6,252 nt of DNA, from contig SKKS01000292.1 of the NCBI GenBank assembly GCA_007123625.1, positions 1 through 6,252 on the forward strand, read 5' to 3'. Positions 1-4,372 of the stretch are shown one piece after another. The position numbers were made by a program, and so were the translations under genes. The notes beneath the pieces were generated by a model. That model was not told the origin of the DNA. It worked only from the letters and a program-made list of their open reading frames with translations, and searched no databases. Origin of the DNA: Paracoccaceae bacterium. GTDB taxonomy: Bacteria > Pseudomonadota > Alphaproteobacteria > Rhodobacterales > Rhodobacteraceae. Every line of letters starts with the position of its first letter. Within the stretch, counting starts at the first letter, position 1.

Positions 1-137
1 CCCTGACAGTCCGCTGTCGCCAGCACAATATCTGCCCGCCAGACAAGCTTGCGCGGCGTGTTGCGGTTGGTCAGCAGAGCTTGAAGCTCAGCGCGGTCGG
101 CGGGGCCAAGGTAAAGGCAGACATCGGAACGTCTCAT
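1..137 (-). CDS. IS630-family transposase, N-terminal fragment (cut by window edge)
   Basis: Reading the minus strand from the ATG at 137-135 gives 45 complete codons that run off the left edge. The protein begins MRRSDVCLYLGPADRAEL and continues with NRNTPRK and VWRADIVLATAD. This is the typical start of IS630-family transposases of alphaproteobacteria: a PADR..LEAL helix, then 'RN.P.K.VWRA.IVL.TAD', leading into the N-terminal helix-turn-helix. The protein is expected to cut and rejoin element ends at TA dinucleotides, using a C-terminal DDE/D domain that lies outside the window. The frame has a stop (TGA, minus strand) at 182-180 and no ATG between that stop and 137, so 137 is the best start. 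Whether the full gene is intact cannot be seen. Family assignment rests on remembered similarity of this N-terminal block, and I am fairly sure of it. Confidence 0.78.
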   Translation of the reverse strand, partial: MRRSDVCLYLGPADRAELQALLTNRNTPRKLVWRADIVLATADCQ

Positions 138-195
138 CCGCCGATCATGCCACGACGCAGCAGCCTTGGGAATCCTATGTCAGACGTGGAACACT
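1..195 (-). mobile_element. Terminal part of an IS630-like insertion sequence, right boundary uncertain
   Basis: The transposase start at 137 implies that the element end lies a few tens of bases to its right. IS630 elements duplicate a TA target. TA dinucleotides at 176-177 and 195-196 are both possible junctions, and I prefer the second because it leaves about 57 bases before the transposase start. The terminal inverted repeat cannot be confirmed, because the other end of the element is outside the window. The right boundary given here is an estimate. Confidence 0.4.
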
Positions 196-518
196 AGAGC
201 AGGCGCAACGATTGCTACGGTGCGAGGCGCCACGAGCAGCTGCACAGCGAACAAACGCTCAGGGTAATTGAAAACGACTGGCGCCGACCGTTTTGCCGAA
301 GGTCAGGCAGGGAGCATCATCCAGCGGGTCATTGACACGTTGGGCGGAAAGCCGACTGTGAGGTTGCAGTATTGCAGTCGCAGAAAATAAATACAGCGGC
401 CAGTCGCCTCCCCTCCGTTCACCAGCTGCAGTCGGCAGAAAGCGGAGTTTACAAAGTCGCTTGCCATGGGCGTGCTTTTCGACGTGCCCAGTCCCAGAGT
501 GACCGGACGACTGGTCAC
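196..518. other. Non-coding or decayed stretch between IS end and carbonic anhydrase remnant
   Basis: I find no convincing gene here. A 40-codon open stretch in the plus frame (268-387, stop TAA 388-390) reads like protein in places (DRFAEGQAGSIIQRVIDTLGG) but has no ATG start and no family I can name, so I do not call it. The stretch contains a 24-base dyad at 271-294 and an inverted repeat GTGACC-N8-GGTCAC at 499-518, immediately before homology to the next gene begins. The most likely reading is debris left by insertion and deletion next to the transposase. Confidence 0.5.
271..294. repeat. 24-bp interrupted palindrome AAAACG-N3-GGCGCC-N3-CGTTTT
   Basis: The arms AAAACG (271-276) and CGTTTT (289-294) are exact reverse complements. 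They are centred on the same point as the self-complementary GGCGCC (280-285). Nine of the twelve positions per side match. The layout would fit an operator for a dimeric regulator, or a leftover terminator-like hairpin since it ends in TTTT. No intact gene lies close on the right to show which. Confidence 0.35.
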
Positions 519-830
519 ATGGGTTTCGGGGCGGATTGTAGCGTCGGGCACAAGGCGATGCTGCATGGCTGCACCATCGGGGCGGGATCGCTGATCGGGA
601 TGGGGGCCACGGTGCTGAATGGCGCGGTGATCGGCGAAGGCTGCCTGATCGGGGCGGGCGCGCTGGTGACGTAGGGAAAGGTCATCCCCGATGGCGCACT
701 GGTCATGGGCGCACCGGGGAGGGTTGTGCGTCAGCTTGATGACGCGGCGCGGGCGCGGTTGCTGGCATCCGCGCGCGGCTATCGCGCGAATATGCAGCGC
801 TATCGCGACAGCTTGCAGGCGCTGGACTGA
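519..830 (+). pseudogene. Gamma-carbonic-anhydrase-like hexapeptide protein, C-terminal remnant with in-frame stop
   Basis: From about 522 the plus frame reads GFGADCSVGHKAMLHGCTIG, then SLIGMGATVLNGAVIGEGC and LIGAGALVT, a TAG stop (672-674), then GKVIPDGALVMGAPGRVVRQ and a helical tail ending ...LQALD with TGA at 828-830. This matches the C-terminal half of gamma-class carbonic anhydrase-like proteins (YrdA/PaaY/CaiE group). Left-handed beta-helix hexapeptide repeats come first, including the GH..MLHGC segment that supplies a metal-ligand histidine in the family, then a closing helix. Intact members are about 170-190 residues; here only about 100 codons remain, and the N-terminal half is replaced by unrelated sequence. 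The stop sits where family members usually have E or P before GK, so GAG to TAG is a plausible single change. Both faults indicate a dead gene. The product could not form the normal trimer active site. Confidence 0.75.
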
Positions 831-911
831 CTTTAGGCAGGCCAGAGCGCGCGCCATATGTCTGCGCCATGCGCCGCGAAGCTGGGCGGGACTGCCCGAA
901 CTGCGGGGTAG

Positions 912-2087
912 TCAAATCCCCGATGGCAGCGCAAGTCCTTCGGATCTGTCGATCATGTGCCGCGCCGAGATATGGATCGAAGCCGCCCCCAGCGCCCGCG
1001 CGCTGTCGCCAAAGCTGCCATTCCACAGCGCAGGCCGATTGACGCCCTGCAGATCCAGTTGTTTCAGATAGGCGTCCGTGGCCACGACAAGCTGCGATCG
1101 GACAGCGGACGGGAAAGACCCGTCGATGACCACATGATCGAAGTCGACGACAGCCGCAGAGGACACGATGGCATGTGCAAGGCTTCGGGACGCACGCTCG
1201 ATCCAGGTGGACAGCACGGGTTCAAGTCGGCTCCAGTTGCCTGCATCCGTGGCAGTGGCGCGCGTGACCGTCCCCTGTTCCCGCAGCATCCGGTCCAGCA
1301 CGCTCAGCGAGGCATGGTCAATCAGCCGCGTGCCCCCCGGTTCGTCAGGAATGCGCAACGGCCCGAAGCCACCGGCATTCCCGCGACAGCCGCGAAATAC
1401 CGATCCGTTCAGGATGATGCCGCCGCCGATGAAAGTGCCCAAGAAGAAATAGATGCTGTCGGTCTTTTGCGACAGGGTTCCGAAGACCCATTCTGCGCGG
1501 CAGGCCGCCGTTCCGTCATTCTCGACCAGCACCGGCCCGGGCAAGACCGCCGCCAACTGACCCTCAGTATCGAAATCGCGCCAAGCGTCCATCTCGGTCT
1601 GTGCGGCATCGAAGTCTTCGACCCATTCCCAGATTTGCGATGGCATTGCCACGCCGGTCCCGCAGATCTGCGCCTTGCCGACACGCGCTGAACGTAGAAG
1701 CCCCGTCAGGTTGGATCTGACAAATTCGGTCATGCCCTGCGGCGTGGGATAAGCATGGGTCTGAAACCGCCGCGCGCGGATCGTCCCGCAGAAATCCACG
1801 ACCAGCATCTCGTAGCTTTGCCGCCCGATCTTCAGGCCGATGTAATAGCGCGCATCGGGGTTGAGGCGCAGCGGGACCGAAGGTTGTCCGATCCGCCCGC
1901 GCAGCGCCGCGCCGCGCAGAAGCAGGTTTTCGTCCTCCAGCGCATTGAAGATGACAGACACTGCATTGGGCGAAAGCCCCGTTTCTCGGGTTGCTTCGGC
2001 CTTTGTCAGCACGCCCCGCTGTCGGATCAGGTGAAGAATAACGCGTTCGTTGTTATTCCGGACAGTGATCTGGTTGGACCCCTTCAT
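912..2087 (-). CDS. ROK-family transcriptional repressor of the adjacent sugar operon
   Basis: This 391-residue protein has the ROK repressor layout of Mlc, NagC and XylR. An N-terminal winged helix (about residues 14-68) carries the helix-turn-helix LTKAEATRETGLSPNAVSVI and ends in the wing RGRIGQPSVPL. A sugar-kinase-fold domain follows (about 80-375). The fold is marked by VENDGTAACRAEW (188-200), which keeps the catalytic-type Asp191, and by GTFIGGGIILNGSVFRG (217-233). Kinase function looks lost: the DxGxT phosphate loop is replaced by GLKIGRQ (84-90), the ExGH sugar-binding motif reads GGFGP (239-243), and the zinc-binding CxCGxxGC cluster is absent. It is therefore probably a pure ligand sensor. 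The gene faces away from the transporter operon, a usual arrangement for a local regulator that binds the shared 348-base promoter region. The ATG at 2087 has only a weak purine stretch upstream (GGGTGGA). The effector is probably the transported sugar or its phosphate (inference). Confidence 0.88.
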   Translation of the reverse strand: MKGSNQITVRNNNERVILHLIRQRGVLTKAEATRETGLSPNAVSVIFNALEDENLLLRGAALRGRIGQPSVPLRLNPDARYYIGLKIGRQSYEMLVVDFCGTIRARRFQTHAYPTPQGMTEFVRSNLTGLLRSARVGKAQICGTGVAMPSQIWEWVEDFDAAQTEMDAWRDFDTEGQLAAVLPGPVLVENDGTAACRAEWVFGTLSQKTDSIYFFLGTFIGGGIILNGSVFRGCRGNAGGFGPLRIPDEPGGTRLIDHASLSVLDRMLREQGTVTRATATDAGNWSRLEPVLSTWIERASRSLAHAIVSSAAVVDFDHVVIDGSFPSAVRSQLVVATDAYLKQLDLQGVNRPALWNGSFGDSARALGAASIHISARHMIDRSEGLALPSGI

Positions 2088-2128
2088 GATAGTTGTTCAT
2101 CCACCCGAATCTTGTATCTGCACAATCA

Positions 2129-2157
2129 GTGATAGTCTGCGACCGCCTTGCCTGCAA
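2129..2157 (-). promoter_or_regulatory. Candidate promoter of the ROK repressor gene
   Basis: On the minus strand, TTGCAG (2157-2152) and TATCAC (2134-2129) are separated by exactly 17 bases, close to the sigma-70 consensus in both boxes. Transcription would start near 2122, giving a short leader of about 35 bases before the ATG at 2087. The call rests on the sequence pattern alone. Confidence 0.4.
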
Positions 2158-2168
2158 GCGTGGCAGGC
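2150..2168. promoter_or_regulatory. Candidate operator: dyad GCCTGC-N7-GCAGGC
   Basis: GCCTGC (2150-2155) and GCAGGC (2163-2168) are perfect 6-bp inverted arms. A second small dyad, CTTGC-N2-GCAAG (2147-2158), overlaps the left arm. Both cover the -35 box of the candidate repressor promoter, so binding here by the ROK dimer would produce autoregulation. GC-rich palindromes of this length can arise by chance, so confidence is modest. Confidence 0.3.
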
Positions 2169-2251
2169 TTCCGATGCCTTGGACTCCACCGCCATTACGG
2201 GGAAGCGAGACAGACATGAATGCCGACTTATTACTTCATTTAAAGATTTTT

Positions 2252-2289
2252 ATTGACACAACGTCGTCCAATTCGCTAGCCCTGTCAAT
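2252..2289 (+). promoter_or_regulatory. Candidate operon promoter (-35 TTGACA) within inverted repeat ATTGACA...TGTCAAT
   Basis: TTGACA at 2253-2258 is a perfect -35 consensus, preceded by an A+T-rich tract that could act as an UP element. The -10 region is weak: the best options near 2275-2282 are GCTAGC or TAGCCC. The 7-bp arm ATTGACA (2252-2258) is repeated inverted as TGTCAAT (2283-2289), with arm centres 31 bases apart, or about three helical turns. The arms flank the presumed -10 and start site, so the pair could be a repressor-binding arrangement. Confidence 0.38.
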
Positions 2290-2425
2290 CGGGAGCAGGG
2301 AGGTCTGCGCTGAATTCTGACATGCCTTGGGGCTGACCGCCGGCAGAACGCTGGTGGGTCCGACGGGCTGGTCGGGAGGCAATGACGATCCTGTGGAGCG
2401 GTGGGCCTGTCTCACAGTGCCAGAA

Positions 2426-2432
2426 GGGAGGG
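2426..2432 (+). promoter_or_regulatory. Ribosome binding site that decides the kinase start (GGGAGGG)
   Basis: AAGGGAGGG lies just before the ATG at 2436. An earlier in-frame ATG at 2382 also has a GGGAGG, but only two bases separate that site from the codon, which is too close. Starting at 2436 leaves about 30 residues before the Walker A motif, normal for this kinase family. Confidence 0.6.
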
Positions 2433-2435
2433 CGT

Positions 2436-3116
2436 ATGGCGACGACTGCCGATCCGATGACAGCGATCACCGATCTTATCCGCGCCCGGCGGGCAAAGGA
2501 TCGGCGGACTGTTGTGGCGATAGCCGGGGCGCCAGGGTCGGGGAAATCGACTTTCGCAGCCGAACTGGTCGCGGCCCTGTCGGATATTGCCGAAACCGCG
2601 CCTGCGGCCCTGTTGCCGATGGATGGCTTTCATCTGGACAATGAAGCGCTGGATGCAAGGGGCATCCGGCATGTCAAGGGCGCGCCCCAGACCTTTGATG
2701 TCGAAGGCTTCATCGATCTAGTCGCGCGCATCCGGCGCAGTGCGGGGGAACTGGCCTATCCGCTGTTCGATCGGGGCCTTGACCGGACAATCCCCGGGGC
2801 TGGGCATCTGGCGGCTGATGTTCGGGTCGTGGTGGTGGAAGGGAATTACCTGCTGCTGGATTCTGAACCCTGGTCAGCCTTGCGCGAGATGTTCGATGTG
2901 ACCGTGATGCTGGCCGTGCCTGACACGGTGCTGCACCAGCGCCTGGTTCAGCGCTGGCTGGAATACGGGCTGGCGCAGGATGCGGCGGTCGCGCGGGCCG
3001 AAGGCAATGACATGGTGAACGCCAGAACCGTGATCCGCAACAGCGCCGCGGCTGATCTGACCGTGGCTCTGTCCGACCTGTCTGATCTGGCCAGCCCTGC
3101 GAGCAGGAGCGCCTGA
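2436..3116 (+). CDS. P-loop small-molecule kinase, FrcK-like (nucleoside/nucleotide kinase family)
   Basis: This 226-residue cytoplasmic kinase has a Walker A motif GAPGSGKST (31-39). It also has the DGFH motif (63-66) shared with the uridine kinase/pantothenate kinase/phosphoribulokinase group, and the family-specific KGAPQTFDVEGF (81-92) and YPLFDRGLD (108-116). A hydrophobic strand, VVVVEGNYLLL (131-141), follows. These features match alphaproteobacterial proteins annotated as fructose-transport-system kinase FrcK or 'nucleoside/nucleotide kinase family'. The phosphate donor should be ATP. The acceptor is unknown; in this setting it may be the imported sugar or a breakdown product (inference). 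It is the first gene of the operon and precedes the ATPase gene by 148 bases. In Sinorhizobium the frcK gene instead follows its transporter genes, and that transporter is of the CUT2 type, unlike the CUT1-type system here. The gene symbol is withheld because function is not proven. Confidence 0.82.
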   Translation: MATTADPMTAITDLIRARRAKDRRTVVAIAGAPGSGKSTFAAELVAALSDIAETAPAALLPMDGFHLDNEALDARGIRHVKGAPQTFDVEGFIDLVARIRRSAGELAYPLFDRGLDRTIPGAGHLAADVRVVVVEGNYLLLDSEPWSALREMFDVTVMLAVPDTVLHQRLVQRWLEYGLAQDAAVARAEGNDMVNARTVIRNSAAADLTVALSDLSDLASPASRSA

Positions 3117-3117
3117 G

Positions 3118-3201
3118 ATGCCTTTTTTTCACCAATCCGGCAGCTTCGGCCGGGAACGGGCAGGCAGAACAAGACCCTCCGCCCGGTGCGCCTGCCGGTA
3201 A
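3118..3201 (+). CDS. Possible 27-residue small ORF after the kinase
   Basis: An ATG two bases after the kinase stop is preceded by AGGAG (3105-3109) at the ideal spacing of eight bases. The frame reads 27 codons to TAA (3199-3201). The product starts MPFFHQSGSFGRERAGR, contains six arginines, two of them AGA codons that should be rare in GC-rich DNA, and ends CACR. The stop codon lies inside the palindrome GCCGGT-A-ACCGGC. It resembles no family I know. It could be a leader peptide whose translation affects the downstream hairpins, a small basic protein, or a chance ORF. Its position and ribosome site are the only support. Confidence 0.25.
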   Translation: MPFFHQSGSFGRERAGRTRPSARCACR

Positions 3202-3216
3202 CCGGCGCAGATCGGG
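3137..3216 (+). promoter_or_regulatory. Cluster of competing hairpins in the kinase-ATPase spacer
   Basis: The 148-base spacer can form several mutually exclusive stems. These are CCGGC (3137-3141) with GCCGG (3149-3153); CGGGC-A-GG (3157-3164) with CCGCCCG (3179-3185); GGCAGGC (3159-3165) with GCCTGCC (3190-3196); and TGCGCC (3187-3192) with GGCGCA (3204-3209), extended by CCCG (3182-3185) with CGGG (3213-3216). There is no U-tract after the stems; seven Ts (3123-3129) come before them. A role in mRNA processing, or in differential expression of kinase versus transporter, is more likely than termination. No known riboswitch was recognised. Confidence 0.35.
3173..3186 (+). repeat. 14-base repeat GACCCTCCGCCCGG, copy 1
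   Basis: This exact 14-mer recurs at 5763-5776. It forms the right arm of a bulged hairpin here and of a perfect hairpin in the second copy. Both lie in spacers of the same operon, which suggests a REP-like intergenic element rather than coding similarity. Confidence 0.45.
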
Positions 3217-3250
3217 ACCGCAGCCGTGCAACAGGTCGCAAAAGACCAGA

Positions 3251-3256
3251 GAAGGA
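3251..3256 (+). promoter_or_regulatory. Ribosome binding site that fixes the GTG start of the ATPase gene
   Basis: GAAGGA ends eight bases before the GTG at 3265. An upstream in-frame GTG at 3226 would add 13 residues (MQQVAKDQRRKQQ) with no comparable site in front of it. From 3265 the protein begins MAGVSIQKVEKSFG, the usual start of MalK/UgpC ATPases. Confidence 0.7.
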
Positions 3257-3264
3257 AACAGCAA

Positions 3265-4320
3265 GTGGCGGGCGTCAGCATTCAGAAGGTCGAAAAGTCA
3301 TTCGGCAATGTCCGTGTCATTCATGGCATTGATATCGAGATTGCGGATGGCGCGTTTGTCGTGCTTGTCGGCCCCTCGGGCTGCGGCAAGTCCACATTGC
3401 TGCGCATCATCGCGGGGCTGGAGGATGTGACCAACGGCGCGATCCTGATCGGCGGCAAGGAAGTCAACGACATGGCCCCGAAGGACCGCGACATTGCGAT
3501 GGTCTTTCAGAATTACGGGCTTTATCCGCATATGACTGTCGCCCAGAACATGGGCTTTGCGCTGAAACTCTCTGGCATCAACAAGGCCGAGATTGCGCAG
3601 CGGGTCGAACATGCTGCCAGCATCCTGAACCTCGATGCGCTGCTGGGCCGCTATCCGCGCCAGTTGTCGGGCGGGCAGCGCCAGCGCGTCGCGATGGGCC
3701 GCGCCATCGTGCGCAACCCTCAGGTCTTTCTGTTCGATGAACCTTTGTCGAACCTTGACGCTAAGCTTCGCGTCCAGATGCGGGCCGAGATCAAGCAATT
3801 GCACCAGCGCCTGAAGGTCACGACTGTCTATGTCACGCATGATCAGATCGAGGCGATGACAATGGCCGATGTGATTGTCGTCATGCATGACGGGGTGGTC
3901 AAGCAGGCAGGCTCGCCACTGGAACTGTATGACCGACCGGAAAACCTTTTCGTGGCAGGGTTCATCGGGTCCCCGGCGATGAATTTTCTGGATGCGACCG
4001 TGCAGGACGCGAAGCTGGTTTTCACCGATGGTCAAAGCCTTGATGTGCCCGAAGGCGCGACCCTGTGCGAAGGGCAGGCGGTGCGTGTCGGCATCCGCCC
4101 CGAGGATCTGTCCGTCGCCGACACCGGCTTGCAGACGACCATTTCCATCGTTGAACCCACGGGCGCGGAAATCCATGTTGGCGCGCGCATCGGCGCACTG
4201 CCCATGACGATCGTGCTGCGTGATCGCCACGATCTTGCGCCCGAACAGGCGCTGACTGTCGCGCCCACACCGGGACGGCTGCATCTGTTCGACCCGATAA
4301 CCGAGGCGCGGCTGAACTGA
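3265..4320 (+). CDS. Sugar ABC transporter ATP-binding protein, MalK/UgpC type
   Basis: This 351-residue ATPase energises import by the CUT1-family transporter encoded next to it and acts on the cytoplasmic face of the inner membrane. All motifs are intact: Walker A GPSGCGKST (36-44), Q-loop Gln82 in VFQNYGLYPHM, signature LSGGQ (134-138), Walker B FLFDEP with Asp158 and Glu159, D-loop SNLD (162-165) and the switch His192 in VTHDQ. A C-terminal TOBE/MalK-type regulatory domain follows (about 240-351), with the typical AGFIGSPAMNF linker and GIRPEDL segment. Length is normal for the family. The GTG start is chosen from its ribosome site. The gene ends 52 bases before the binding-protein gene. 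Family members are usually named ugpC or msmK without substrate information, so no symbol is given. Confidence 0.95.
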   Translation: MAGVSIQKVEKSFGNVRVIHGIDIEIADGAFVVLVGPSGCGKSTLLRIIAGLEDVTNGAILIGGKEVNDMAPKDRDIAMVFQNYGLYPHMTVAQNMGFALKLSGINKAEIAQRVEHAASILNLDALLGRYPRQLSGGQRQRVAMGRAIVRNPQVFLFDEPLSNLDAKLRVQMRAEIKQLHQRLKVTTVYVTHDQIEAMTMADVIVVMHDGVVKQAGSPLELYDRPENLFVAGFIGSPAMNFLDATVQDAKLVFTDGQSLDVPEGATLCEGQAVRVGIRPEDLSVADTGLQTTISIVEPTGAEIHVGARIGALPMTIVLRDRHDLAPEQALTVAPTPGRLHLFDPITEARLN

Positions 4321-4355
4321 ACCACGCCCAATCCAACCAGACGACCCAAACACTC

Positions 4356-4364
4356 AGGAGGAGG
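4356..4364 (+). promoter_or_regulatory. Strong Shine-Dalgarno of the binding-protein gene
   Basis: AGGAGGAGG lies eight bases before the ATG at 4373. It is the strongest ribosome site in the operon, in keeping with the high amounts of binding protein normally needed relative to membrane components. Confidence 0.7.
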
Positions 4365-4372
4365 AAAGACCA

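Larger units (their letters stand above)
2088..2435. promoter_or_regulatory. Divergent intergenic control region between repressor and transport operon
   Basis: This 348-base gap holds no convincing gene. From left to right it contains a candidate repressor-gene promoter on the minus strand (2129-2157), a dyad overlapping its -35 element (2150-2168), and an A+T-rich island (about 2228-2256) that stands out in otherwise GC-rich DNA. A TTGACA element (2253-2258) follows, lying within a widely spaced inverted repeat (2252-2289), and then a leader of about 150 bases before the kinase start. A possible leader hairpin, TCCGAC-N6-GTCGGG (2359-2376), overlaps an upstream GGGAGG sequence. The layout is that expected for a repressor controlling both itself and the operon. 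Confidence 0.6.

Noticed and set aside
268..390. Short open plus-frame stretch reading in part DRFAEGQAGSIIQRVIDTLGG
   Set aside because: It looks protein-like but has no ATG, no clear ribosome site, only 40 codons, and no family I can name; it could be a gene remnant but cannot be supported.
372..674. A 100-codon ORF spanning the junction into the carbonic anhydrase remnant
   Set aside because: The first half has no family resemblance and the second half is the interior of a larger protein. It is a chance fusion frame ending at the nonsense codon, not a designed gene.
878..900. Possible terminator for the ROK gene (CGGG-N4-CCCG)
   Set aside because: The stem is only four base pairs and has no T-tract on the minus strand.
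957..1691. Plus-strand open frame opposite the ROK gene
   Set aside because: The ROK protein has clear motifs throughout on the minus strand; the plus-strand translation has none.
2382..2435. Earlier ATG for the kinase, adding 18 residues
   Set aside because: Its Shine-Dalgarno is only two bases from the codon, and the added residues (MTILWSGGPVSQCQKGGR) are not typical of the family; the ATG at 2436 fits better.
3123..3153. Seven-T run beside a GC hairpin as a Rho-independent terminator after the kinase
   Set aside because: The T-run comes before the hairpin on the transcribed strand direction of the operon, the wrong order for termination.
3298..4353. Long open frame antisense to the ATPase gene
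   Set aside because: It is a mirror of the GC-rich codon use of the well-supported ATPase; its translation is rich in His, Arg and Gln without any domain.
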